Shown here one piece after another: positions 1 through 11,352 of a stretch of DNA of 64,000 bases. Source of the stretch: Prostheceraeus crozeri (Eukaryota > Platyhelminthes > Polycladida > Euryleptidae); assembly GCA_907163375.1 (NCBI GenBank), contig CAJQUW010008657.1:62001-126000 (forward strand). The letters are read 5' to 3'. The notes under the pieces were generated by a model, which saw only the letters and a program-made list of their open reading frames with translations, did not search any database and was not told the DNA's origin. Numbering within the stretch: the first letter of the stretch is position 1; the number at the start of each line of letters is the position of its first letter. The position numbers and the translations under genes are program-made.

Positions 1-266
1 GTCGAAAAATAAATATGTATCGTATGCGAAATATGCTTTTTTCTATATCGGGCCGCGAATTTTTCAATCACCCCTCGTACATGCGGTACTTAAAATCGGG
101 AAAATGGGCCTCCTGAGATCAACAAGTAGTATGAAAGGAGAGGAAATCGAGCTTTGTCCATAACAAGAACAAATCACTACCGTGTCCTTCATAACATAAT
201 TACTTAAATATTAATATCAAATATTAACTAAACATAATTAGGACTTGAATCGCTTTAATAAAAGGA

Positions 267-701
267 TCACAGTGAACTTGAAATGCGATACATTTCTGTA
301 GCAACAGGGAAATAAGACTCGATATCGTATCCGAAGAATTGATTATAATCCCAGAGATACTTCCATATTGAGCTGCTTTCATATTTTGGGTCTCTCAATC
401 TTGTTGTTGACCCTTTGAATTTGTTGTTGATTCGGAAACCAATACATCTCTCGTTGGCCACATCCACAGTCGCGCTTGAAACTCCAACAGACGCTTGATC
501 GTCTGAGAAGTGGTTTGGATCCTTCAAAGAACGATAATGGAGCCTTGGTGTCCGAGGTAGTGCAAAAGCCTGTGTAGCATAAAATGTCTTCGAAATTAAT
601 TCATTCTGTTTTATTGAGATTATTGAGTGAGATCTGTGACCCATTAATGGGATTCTGGGATATACTTTCTTTTTAATGGTCCAGTCATTGTTAAATTTCA
701 C
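267..701 (-). CDS. Uncharacterised 144-residue protein, single exon
   Basis: An uninterrupted frame from ATG at 701 to TGA at 267, clearly longer than chance frames in this AT-rich sequence. The product is basic and aromatic-rich, with no signal peptide, no membrane helix and no cysteine pattern. Notable stretches are FALPRTPRLHYRSLKD and SIWKYLWDYNQFFGYDIESY. I do not recognise the family. The short length, proline/arginine/tyrosine content and lack of a globular signature recall small ciliary or sperm microtubule-associated proteins, but that is only an impression. It lies on the same strand as the alsin-like gene, downstream of the last exon found, so it may sit inside the next intron as a retrocopy or nested gene. 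It could also be a spurious frame. Confidence 0.45.
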   Translation of the reverse strand: MKFNNDWTIKKKVYPRIPLMGHRSHSIISIKQNELISKTFYATQAFALPRTPRLHYRSLKDPNHFSDDQASVGVSSATVDVANERCIGFRINNKFKGSTTRLRDPKYESSSIWKYLWDYNQFFGYDIESYFPVATEMYRISSSL

Positions 702-1261
702 TTTTTAAACTTTATGCAGTTCAATGAACAGCCATTTATTTTCAGTGTCTTACTAAAAAAACTCAAATTCTTTTTCAAAAAAACATGGAGAACAGATGCG
801 CCTAGCGCGAAGGGATAAGCAATTCAAAACAATGATTTGGTACCCCTGTCACAAAACTAAAAATATCTCTGTTGTTTTCTATGTTAATGCAGCCCACTTT
901 CCTGATTTCAGTATGTGTATCTCCTACCTTCTTTGTAATTTGAAAGTCTATGTACCAATATATGATCATTTAGAATCCTTTCATGATGACGTAATCATTT
1001 GATTAGAGTCATCGAAGGCGCTCAAGATAATTAATATTTTCAATTTGCTTTCATTGTCTATATTTATAATCAGTGAAAATGACTTTTGTAAATTCTTGAA
1101 TTTCCTGCAGTCTATGAGTCAAAAAGTGAACATAACTGGTAGCAAAGACATCACACAAGATTGCCACTTCACCTTAGCGTAAGATAAAAAGATAACCACT
1201 AAAATCCATGCTAGGCTTGGGATGGTCCAAACTAACTTATGGTATTGCGAAGAGTCAGCAC

Positions 1262-1797
1262 CTCAAATGCAGATAGATCGTCATCTGAACAACAGACTTC
1301 TACAATTGAAGCAAAATCGAGTAATTTCACTCTTATAATGTATAGTAAGAAAAACAGCCACAAAAGTTGGAAGTTAAAATATATTCTCCCGAGCTTTCGT
1401 CAGCATACGGCCAACATATTCATGGGAACTGTTCCCATGAATATGTTGGCCGTATGCTGACGAAAGCTCGGGAGAATATATTTTAACTTCCAACTTTTGT
1501 GGCTGTTTTTCTTACTAGACTTCTACAACTAACGGAATAATTCAAATCTCATTCCCATAGCTCGAGTTCAAAATTTCAATTTGAAACCCAAAAGCAAATA
1601 GCTATATCGTGTTTGCGCTCCATGTACAAGTCATCGCCAGGTGGATGCGCATAGAAAGATGACAATTAACCTACTTGGTCAGTGAAACAATGAATGTAAT
1701 ACAATGAACCCGAGCTCTGAAAATGAGACTTGAATTATTTCATAAATAGACAAGTAGAAGTCTGGAGTTCAGATGACGATTCATCTGCATCTATTCT
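1262..1797. mobile_element. Imperfect inverted-repeat (MITE-like) element with a nested palindromic insertion
   Basis: The left end (about 1268-1308, AGATAGATCGTCATCTGAAC...AGACTTCTAC) reappears inverted at about 1751-1792. The left arm resumes after the insertion at about 1529-1575 (GGAATAATTCAAATCTCATT) and its inverted partner is at about 1712-1745. The arms are diverged and no coding sequence is present, so this looks like an old non-autonomous foldback element. Its left arm is split by the insertion at 1306-1516. Confidence 0.6.
1343..1517. repeat. Essentially perfect 175-bp palindrome, 87-bp arms
   Basis: The arms 1343-1429 and 1431-1517 are exact reverse complements around the single base at 1430 (GGGAAC-T-GTTCCC). 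The 12-bp sequence AGACTTCTACAA occurs at 1294-1305 and again at 1517-1528, like a target duplication around a 211-bp insertion into the surrounding MITE. A transcript would form a very long hairpin. The identity of the arms implies recent formation or ongoing conversion. Confidence 0.85.
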
Positions 1798-2095
1798 TTA
1801 CAGTGGATGTTCACGTTCGTGTCGTGTTGAGCCTTGTGATTCGTGTTTGATTTTTGACAATTAGAGTCGTGTTGTCAAGGATTCACTGCAAAATTCTAAA
1901 TTGAGATAATTCGATGATTTAGCCTGTTCGATGATAATTCTGTTTCATTGTGGTAAAGGACAAATTAACGACATTCCTTCAATCTACTTGCACAGCGAAA
2001 TAACAAGACAAATGTAAATTCTGCAGATGTATACGTATAGAATTTGCAAATACATTTTCTGAATGAAGAGATAAAATTACAAATTCTTTAAATAC

Positions 2096-2632
2096 CTGTT
2101 GATCTCAAGCAGCGTGAAGAGTTCGGAGTCAGGTTTGCGACTGAATTTCCTTATCGTCAGTCGATAGGCGTCCTCTTCAGTGTGTAGAGTTGTCGAATAA
2201 AGTGTTCGTAGACATGGGAAAACACGAGGTAGGAGGACATTGTGGATGAAATCGCGCCCGACAAAGTGAGAAGTGCACAATTCCTCATCTTTCTCTTCTT
2301 CCCTCTCGTTGGATTCCAGACTAACTGTCTCATCAAGACTGACAGGGAGGAGAGGGAAGAGAAGACGTAGGAGGGAGTACATGCCGTCTGACGCGATCCA
2401 AACATCCTCACGGGCATGACGAAGCAATTGTGGATGTGTGCCCATTCCAAGATAAGCTTCCTTGATGAGGTTCACCATCGTGGAAAGGTAAATGGCAAGA
2501 GGATGCTCTGCTACCTCCACAGCACCAAGCAGATATTCACGGGCCTGAGCAATATACGCAGAAGTGAGGTAAGTGGACGGATTGGGAATCTGCTCAAGGA
2601 CGGACCAGTTCGGTACTGCTGCCGTTCGAGGC
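2096..2632 (-). CDS. ALS2: Alsin-like exon 10 of window: helical region preceding VPS9
   Basis: The acceptor is TCTTTTCTCAG|G and the donor CAACAG|GTATTT; 537 bp, phase 2 at both ends. It encodes TAAVPNWSVLEQIPNPSTYL, then EHPLAIYLSTMVNLIKEAYLG, HPQLLRHA, LLRLLFPLLP, an acidic E-R-E-E-E-K-D-E loop, and HNVLLPRVFPCLRTLYSTTL with EEDAYRLTIRKFSRKPD. These follow alsin's HPLGRLVETLV, RLLQEAV, VRFLFPELPEE, VLLPRLYPPLFMLY and EEDIYWECVLRLNKQPD in order. The VPS9 catalytic part should be in later exons, not found in 1-2095. Confidence 0.88.
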
Positions 2633-3624
2633 CTGAGAAAAGAAAACAATGAAAAACATGAGGTGCAACTTAGAGGAATCAATGATCACATTTAACAGCA
2701 AATAGAAAAACAGTGGAGGAGAATGAAGAACATAGAGGTATAATTCCTCATCAATAAAGGTAAAGAGAGGGTATAACGAAGAAAATTACCATAGGACCAG
2801 GGCTAGTGTTAGAATGATGATTTCTATTAAATAGAATGAGCATGTACATACCAAAAGTAGCAAATGTATATTGGAAAACACGCTTCGCGTTTTTAAAAGG
2901 TGTGACAATTGGTTGTATCATATTATTGCTATCCTGTTCTGTTCTCCAAGAGGAAGCAGATTATGAAAAATATCCTCAATCTCTTTCGTTTCTTTTGATT
3001 ACACAAGAAACATTGCAGTAACTGCACAACTTGCCCCCGAGGTTGGAACACTGAGGGGCATCCTTAAGTCCCCGAGCATGGTGATAATCACTGCCTCGAT
3101 AAAAGAGCCTCTCGAACGGAGATAATTCGTTAAGTTGGACAGCGGAATTCCCTGACTTATTTCTTATTGATATTCTACTTGAGAAACACAGTGCGCTATT
3201 GAATTGCGTCACGATGTCATTAATCATTCGCACTCACTGGCGAATGACATTGCTGCTCGCACATAATAACGGGATATGTAGCGAACAAAGAATGCAACAT
3301 TACCGGCGACTTCAGCAGGCTTGAAGCTAAGAGTATAGAATTAACATCGATTGATCTCTTTGGGTACTACGGATGAACACTGTTGTTTATGGTTACATTG
3401 TTATTGATGAATGATTTTTTGGAAGTGAATACTGCCACCAAATAACTGTAGCTTATATTGTGGTTACATGAATCTCCAATTATTCCAATCGAGGAAGCCT
3501 CCAGAACTCAGCTTATTACACATCATGAGGAAAGGTTTGACTTTATGATTTTAGTATCAAATGATGCAATGTACATACTGGTATGTGAGTAATGATCAAT
3601 GATATATTTTCTTCTGGTCGATGA
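2633..3624. other. Intron, nothing recognised
   Basis: Short frames only (for example 3233-2976 minus, 85 codons), with no motif that I can place. CAG/GT sites are present but nothing fits the alsin frame. Confidence 0.5.
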
Positions 3625-3838
3625 GGGTGGGTGCGCAGATTGCGATGGTACGGCCATGTGATGCGGTAAGCTAACAGCGATTGGGTGAAGTATGGAAAAT
3701 AAAGATCAGCGGACCAAAATCAACAAGCCGCCCAAAGAAGACATGGGAAGAAACTGTGTCCCCCGACTGTCGGCAATTGGGCCTCAAAAAAAGCCGACGC
3801 CATCGATCGGAACAATTGAAGGCATTCCTTGAAGAATA
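3625..3838 (+). pseudogene. LINE reverse transcriptase C-terminal fragment
   Basis: Translation in shifting frames gives LRWYGHVMR, then SRPKKTWEETV and a K-S-R-R-H-R-S-E-Q tail. The pair R-W-x-G-H-V and G/S-R-P-K-K-T-W is a hallmark of the end of many non-LTR retrotransposon polyproteins. A stop codon and at least one frameshift break it, and no upstream reverse transcriptase core is attached, as expected of a 5'-truncated dead copy. Confidence 0.6.
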
Positions 3839-6800
3839 ATCGTCAAGTTAGTTTCTGATAATAACTGTCCATATGATGCTGGCAGAAAAACAATGAGACC
3901 AATAAGACTGGACTGGCTATGAAACTAAGAAGAATTGACATAAGATGAAGTTGGCTGGCAACTGTCCGAGCAGCACGTCGAGTTTTGTAGAAGCATCGCG
4001 ATCGAAAGCAAAAGCTATTGCAAAATCAACAGCTCTCGGCTGCGGATGCGATGCTGTGATTCTTTTTGGGCGACGCCGACACCGCAACCCTGGTCGTGTC
4101 ACCAGCGCATTGCATTGACGGCGACCATATTGACCTGTTCAAAATGGAAGCTCAGTGACTTAATGTGCTCTGATGAAAGCGTAGTAGCATTGAGCAACGC
4201 AGTCATCGCGTATGTGCGTCGAAAGTCCATTGACTAGAAGTGACTTGAAAATGTAAAATCCAAATTCAACTTTTCCATACATCTCTCTTTTATACTTTCG
4301 AATTCTTATATGATGCTAGGTTGTCGATAATACACGCTTTCACACAAAGAAACAACGATACGAACAATTTGTGGTCGTCGCTTGCAGATGAACGAGTCAC
4401 ACGCAAAATACGATTGTGCGGAGCTTTATCTATTTACTTCAGTGTTTTGGAGAGCGCAAGCACTTTAGAGAAACTGTCGAATTTCTGATCATTCAGCGGT
4501 TGTGTCTCTGTTACATGACGATTTTAGCGAGCATTAACAAATTTTGGAAATGTCTATTTCTCAAATATGATTAAGCTAGATTTTAATTAATATTAAAATT
4601 ATTGTTTTATTTAATAATATATGCTTTCAGAGAATGAGTTTCTGTGATTTTCGGTAGCACGGTGAATCATGATTCATGATTCATGAGGAGAACATCACTA
4701 GGGTAGGAGTGGGAATAAATGTCAATGAATAATTATCTATTTGTTTTTTTCCTAATTACAGGCAATTTGATCAATTTGTTTACTCTAAAAACATGATCAT
4801 TCAATCAGTCTGAATAAGCCAGTTGAAAGAATTTACCAGATATCGCGTAAGTTAATTAACTATGTCTGTTATGCCATAATTATACTTTAGAAAATCAAGA
4901 AAGTATAGTTTCAATTCGTCAATGCGAAATGATAGAAGACAACATCAAAGATCGTCTGGTTAAGTTTCGATATGATCAGCTTCTTGTACTCACTGGGGAA
5001 TTATATTCCTGCTTCGCTTCAAAACAATAATTATGAGATGCAAGCGAAGAAGAGATGACGTTTGCCTATATCTGCGAAAAAAAGAACGTCATAACTATGT
5101 AAATTGCATTTTTCTTAAAAACTCATTTTACAAATTTAATTATAATCGCTACATATCACAGACGCTCACTTAAAGCAAATATGCACGGGTCAACCTACGG
5201 TACAATACATCCACATAGAATTCCGTAAAATTCAAGTTTTCGAGAATAATAACACTCTATATTCAGATAATGATGACCTCAAACCTACAATATCTCACTT
5301 GAATTCTCAAACAGTCGGATCAAAAAGATTAAAATAACCTCATGAATGCCAAAGAAAAAATCTCTCCCAATTTTACGACTTCTATGTATATTGTAAAATA
5401 AATTCACCCGACGCGTTTCGTCTACACAGACAGTGTTAATGGTTACAAACTGTTGCTGTACAAGTGGGTTTATATACAAATTTGTCACTGAAAGCAGCTC
5501 ATCTGTTCAGCTCATATCGTCTGTTTAGTTATGGCATGTTCGACATGTTATGGCATGTAGTTATGGCAAATTCAAAACTAGTTTTTTTTCCAGGTCTGAT
5601 AGTGATACGTATTGGAATGTCACATTTGTTTTTTATTTTATTGATTTTTCTGAAAAAACTGTCGCCAACGAAATCAAGAGTCAAATTCACTTTGTTTTCT
5701 ACCATGTGTTTTGATTTTTAATTTCTATTTTTTTTTGATACATATCATTTTTACTAAAACCATGATCAAACCATCTGATGAAATTTTATGAAAACCATCC
5801 GAGATCATGGTTTAGTTCTGGGGTGAACACTCGAAGCTTTCTTCGAGGATTCTTTTGTGCCCAGTTCACCTTAAATGGACCTTCTCATTCTTCGGAATAC
5901 TCACTGTGTGATTTCTTCCTGCGGGGAATGTTGAAAAAATCATTTACTCAAATGATCAATTTACTTCTCGATCGCTCTAGAACAGTGCTTTCAAGAAGCA
6001 TCTACAGAACTACGTTCCATGAGTGACTTTACCCCTACTTTGTAAGCTGTTCACCGCAATTTCCTTCATAGATAGGAAAAGCGCACGCATAACTCGGGAC
6101 ATTTAGTTACTGTCTGAGGTGCTGAGTTACGTGTTTCGTATTTGTCATGCTGCTTGTTACAAGAAAATTATTTTTGCTGAGTGTGTTGTTTTTGAAATCA
6201 CCCTGTGGAATGTGTCAATAGCTCAGCACCAATAGCGCCTATGACAAACTTTTCAATAAAAAAGCATAAAATCAACACTTTTTCTAAAATACGTAAAAAT
6301 GAGACCAGGCTACCCCTGCATTAACCAAATGCATCATTGAAATAAAATAGGCTGATGTTGGGTAATCCACCGCCTGAAATAATCCACAATATTCTTATTG
6401 CACTGCTCAGATAAATGGATAGCATTGTATTCCATTGTTGCAGCCGTTAGAAAATTGCGATAATCCTGCTAGCTGAGCAAACAAAGATGAGATCCGTTAC
6501 GTGAACGGAAAATGACATCTCCGCTAGATATTGATCTCAACAAATGAAATATGACAGTTCAACAAATGCCTGAGTCTTTTGTCCTCCTATAAATCAATTT
6601 TCCATGATTTTACGTAATTGCTCTGCTTCAACTCAACGTCGAAACCTTCCTTATTTGTCTACACACTGATGTATACACTCTACACGTTCTAATTCCTTAC
6701 ATGCAGATTACAACAGTTCATATTTCATACATAAATCAGTACAATGTTGTTAGGAAGAAGTGTATAGTCTGTTGTCCAGGAATTAAGCTCAGTGACAGTG

Positions 6801-8500
6801 ACTCAAAAGTAAGAAAGCGCATCGTCTGTCAACTGTAAGTCATTATCAATGCTTACAAGATTTCAAATGCTAACAATAGAATGATCATAGTGTCAATTTT
6901 GATATCAAACTTTCTTTATCACATTTTTCTCTCTACTCAATAATTCTCAACAGATTCGAATACGAATGATAATTAATGCTTTGATGAGTTTTACATATAA
7001 GTAATATAACGAAATTTCCTTTGTACACTACAAGGGTTGGAACCGTCCGGTTGACTTCATTAGATCCATGTCGACCGTTGATGACATTAATTCTAGAATT
7101 AGTTGTTTAGTCAGTTGATGACAACATTATGACAAGGTATGAGAATCTCGGCGAATCCGCGGAAATTCGCCGAGGCCCCAATAAGTGTACCTAAAGCATT
7201 TGTTTATATTTTTTCTATTTGGATACCCTTGAAATATGAACTTCCATTAGGGCGTCAGTCACTACCTTCTCATTCCTATTAGCATAAATATGATTACCGG
7301 TAACTGATACATGTACTCGTAGTTTCAAGCCCTACTTTATCTCAAATAGAGTTTCCTGAATCCTATCTTTTAGCCTATATGAATCTTGCAAGCATTGGGT
7401 ATGCCTAGGCCGATCTATTTTAAAATTATTCCATGTCTTGAATAATTTCACTGCATAGGTTAGTTTATATAACACGTTGAGCTTAAGAGATTAAATGAAT
7501 GATGGCTTTCAGTGTAAACTAGGACATTTGACGATGGATCGTGGATTATTGTTTGGTAAGTTAAGGTCACGCGATAAATTATGATTGACGTTGTACAGGT
7601 CTTGTGTCCTCTACCACAAATGTTTCAGCCATTCATCATTAACATCGAATTAAGCATTGCAGCTGTGGGATATATAATTTGTATTTGCTTAAAATTATCA
7701 ATGCAAATTTCTCCATGATCATGGAATTATTAATGGTTTGTGTTTCCACTTGTCCGATATTTGAATCCATCTATTGTCTGTTGAAGAAAATGTAAAACAT
7801 GGATTCAGTAAATCAGAGTGTGAATGAGTTAAAAAGAACACGAGATCCTAAGATCGAATGACTTCAAATGCAAATTTTCACTGGCAGAGATTCCTCTACG
7901 AAATCGTGTCTAAGCCACAGCTGGTGATGATGCTTTCCTTTCAGGCTGAGAGAGATTTTTATGTGCATGTTTTGTTCTCTGATCAATTTCATGCAGAATA
8001 TCCGTATCATGCGCTCATCGCACCATAAATATAGAAAGGAATTAAACACATATTAATAGTTGTTGTAGTAGGATAGTTTCTCGATGAAATTTGATGCAAC
8101 TGATGTAATTTCCATGATGAAAAATCACTTTTCTTCTGTGTCCAAGTCTTCCATGAATATCATTTCGGATGAAAACATGCATACATTTGTCCAGTTATTT
8201 TCACTAGAAATTGTGTGAGTTGATATTCATTAAAGAAATTCACATCATGAATTTTCCCTCCTTATACAGCAACCATTTTTAAAATGTCGCTGATCAGACA
8301 TAAGAAATTATGTTACCAAATATAGGCTAAACCTATTCACTTTTAATTACCATGCATTCTGTTCACGTTGGAGAGTTGGGTGTCTTTCTCTATACAAACA
8401 ATTGCCGAATACAGCCTGCAGTCAGGAAAGCTTTGATCAATGTGACATTAACAACAATGAAATTAAATAAACAATAGATCAAATTGCCATGCAAAAGATG
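3839..8500. other. Intron, mostly unrecognised
   Basis: AT-rich sequence. At 5880-5945 (plus) the frame NGPSHSSEYSLCDFFLRGML resembles the S-P-x-L-x-x-C-D-F-F-L catalytic end of a mariner transposase, but it is isolated and weak. A small hairpin, CTCGGCGAATCCGCGGAAATTCGCCGAG, lies at about 7147-7174. Confidence 0.45.
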
Positions 8501-8574
8501 TGCGGCTGGTAGGATTCGAACCTACGACCAAGGTTAACTAGACCTGTGCTCTAACCAACTGAGCTACGAGCCAC
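8501..8574 (-). tRNA. tRNA-like sequence, probably a tRNA-Thr(AGT)-related pseudogene
   Basis: The reverse complement has a perfect A box (TAGCTCAGTTGG) and B box (GGTTCGAATCC), paired D and T stems, and a loop TCTAGTTAA like that of tRNA-Thr with anticodon AGT. However, the acceptor stem does not close cleanly: there is an extra base before the D arm and a C-C mismatch. Position 37 is T rather than a purine, and the outer anticodon-stem pair is C-T. It is isolated in intron sequence. A working tRNA is possible but less likely than a pseudogene or SINE head. Confidence 0.55.
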
Positions 8575-9166
8575 TTACGCGACTCTGTCAATTGGCAGGA
8601 TCAAACCCTCACCACCACACATCAGTTGTCAAGGCAACAATAATCAATGGATAAATAACATGTCACAATTGTGACCGCCGACATTACGACAAGTAGCGGG
8701 GATCGATTGTCCACCAAAGCATCTTAAGCCATGTCGTGAATGTTGTTCAATGAATGTCGTTCAATGTGACATGAAACCTGTAGTGCTAGGAATTTCAATT
8801 TCGATGGTCTACGTCATATTCAACATTGTGTTTGTCATTTTTGACATAACGATGTAGTCCGAGCCATTACCTTGGATGCATCATAATTGGAACATTTTCT
8901 GTTTTATCGGAAAATAATGCGCACATTCTCGGAAGCTAAACCTCGCACACGTTAGCGTCCGAAGACAGTCTGCATTACTGTCCTAAAAACTATGACAATA
9001 TTGCTTTAATATGCGTGTATACTTTAAGCTGAATTGACAAAATAGGAAAAAACGCCAGAAGTGAATGTGACTCATCAATTTCATCTGATATATGTTTGAA
9101 TCTTTATACACTTAGCGATATCTATGCTTTGTCAACTACTAAAAATTTATAAGAAGAAGTGTTCTG

Positions 9167-9228
9167 CGATGTAAATTGGCTTTACTATCTGCGTTTTTAT
9201 CGGCAGATAATAAAGCCAATTTACGTCG
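9167..9228. repeat. Short inverted repeat (26-bp arms)
   Basis: 9167-9192 (CGATGTAAATTGGCTTTACT...) and 9203-9228 are reverse complements with about three mismatches around a 10-bp loop. No coding sequence or tail is attached. It is probably the remnant of a small MITE or a template-switch palindrome. Confidence 0.6.
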
Positions 9229-10627
9229 TGGAATAACTGACATCGACGTGCAAGCCAACCACGTTCACATACAAAAAGTTTATGTTGCAAGAAAGTTGAA
9301 TTTGATTTACCGCGGATTTTTCAAGGCTCGAAGAACAAAATGTCGAAAACCTGAAAGTTGACAGGTTGCTAAGCATTTCAAGATTATTGGCTATTGATTT
9401 GATTAAAGTTCAACTACTTTAAATTGAAGCTAAAAACATGTGTTTCTATAATAAGGAGAGCAGGATGGCTTCTGATATTCTGCGATTTCCAACTTCAAAA
9501 TCCAAAAATAGAACGTTGTATTTCGTGCAGCTACGCAGTTATGATCACACAAAACAGATAACAGAAAATCAAAAACCAGCCTACTCTCCACATGATAGAA
9601 TGTGACAACGGAGGACATTCTTCATTAAGAACGAGCGGTAAAAAGTATGGTGGCAAGTTTCACCGACGCAGCAATATACGAGCGGTGAAGACTGCGATGC
9701 TAAAAACGGAACTGGGTCTTTGTTTTTTTCGTAGCACTTTGAGTTTAGAAGGCGGTTGAAGGCATTTCGGAGCAGACCTATTAATTTCTATTAAAATATT
9801 CTTTTTCATTGAGAGCGCGAACTGATTTCCTTATTGGAGAAAGACCAACTACGTGTGAAAGGATGTTGAGATCAGAGAAACCGAAGATGTAAATGGGATC
9901 ATCTTGATATCTTGGCATAGGACGATCTTGATATAGCTACCACAAATTAATAAATGTTGCGGAAACTGCAGCCATCACCACAGATGAAAAATCATGAAAA
10001 CTACATTTGGGTATGTTCAACTGCAATCAATAATGTGACAATTTTATGAGTATATTCTGCGTTGAAAATGTCAATATTTGGATCACTGTTTCAAATCCGA
10101 CGGTCTTCCTAAAGAACCCAGTGCAATTATAGCGATGAGCTGGTTATACACTCATTGACAAAATTATTTGAAACTGTTTTTTATAACTATGGACCTAACA
10201 CACATTACAAAATGAACAGATGAGTTGTCATCTATATCAACCAATTCGGTTTATAAAAACAAAAATTAATCGAGCCGGCTTTAATGATGTGTGGCCCTTC
10301 GATCCTTGATACACCATAAAGCGAGATGACATCGAATAAAACTTTTTTAATTAATGCAACTTGAAGGAGCTGCCACTGTCCAATCATTCTTTCAGGCAGA
10401 ATGTTCAAGGATGCAGGTGGAAGCTAACAGTATATTGCTCTCTCACTCGTCGCCCAGGTTCATCACAGACTTGATATTTGGATATGTGTCAGGTGAACGT
10501 AAAGGCCAAGCACGAGTTTGGATGTTGTGACTGCTGCCATGTGGTTGTGAATGAATCCGATGAACGTCATCGAATTCTCCCTGCTTTCAACTCAGTATAC
10601 AGTGACAAAGTCTATGTACTAACAGAC

Positions 10628-11352
10628 CGGCACTCAGAGCGAGCTTCTGCAGGGAACGATGCCGAAAATGAGACTTTCACAAAATGATGTACACCCTACT
10701 ACGAATCTGCGCGTCTGCCGAGTTCCACCTCGTCCCTCTTCTTGTAAGACACGATAAAAAAAACACGTTATTCCAATGGGACACAGATTGGCGCTTTTGG
10801 CAAAATTGAAATGTTTTTTGTTTTCTATGATTAAGCGAAAAGTATTAAGCCCAGATTCATCATTTTCGACATTGAACATCTTCAGGTCACTTCCTATCAT
10901 GCTAATGTATCCCTATCATCCCGCCTATGAAGCTAAGCACATTCAGATTTGGCAATCATTATGTTGGCAAATACAGACGTTTTGAGAAATTTAATCCACA
11001 TTTAACCACATTCACGCATACATTGCCGATCAGAAATATGATAATAACACACACATACACATAGTAGGAAATGACCTGAAGACATTCCATGTTAAAAATT
11101 ACGGCTCTAGATTCAGTATTTTTGACTGAATCCATGAAAACATAGAAAAATTTATTTATATCAAAAAACCTTCAATCTGCGACCAATTGCAGATTGGTAG
11201 ATTGGTGTCCTTCTTTGATCGTGTCTGACATGAAGAGGAACAGGGTTGAACTCGGCAGACGCGCAGATTCGTAGTAGACATAGAATGTACATCATTCTGT
11301 GAAAGTTTTATTTTCGACCTTGTTCCCAGAAGAAGCTCGTTCTGACAGCCGC
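10628..11352. mobile_element. Long foldback element, copy 1 (arms about 270 and 290 bp)
   Basis: The arm 10628-10898 is repeated inverted at 11061-11352 with moderate divergence; shared landmarks are GCGAGCTTCTGC, GATGTACA, CTACGAATCTGCGCGTCTGC and CTTCAGGTCACTTCC. The central spacer (about 10899-11060) also matches the spacer of the copy at 29840-30550, in the opposite orientation, so the two belong to one family. No transposase is recognised. Short frames on either strand of the arms are shadows of each other. Confidence 0.75.

Noticed and set aside
2157..2450. 97-codon minus frame and a 78-codon plus frame over 2416-2652
   Set aside because: Both are shadows of the alsin exon at 2096-2632, which has a clear family match and splice sites.
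4660..4690. Repeated ATCATGATTCATGATTCATG
   Set aside because: A small simple repeat of a palindromic word; no element ends or coding context.
5770..5815. Hammerhead-like string CTGATGA ... GAAA followed by a short stem
   Set aside because: The segment between the two core motifs does not form stem II, and stems I and III compete for the same ATGGTTT sequence, so no proper three-way junction forms.
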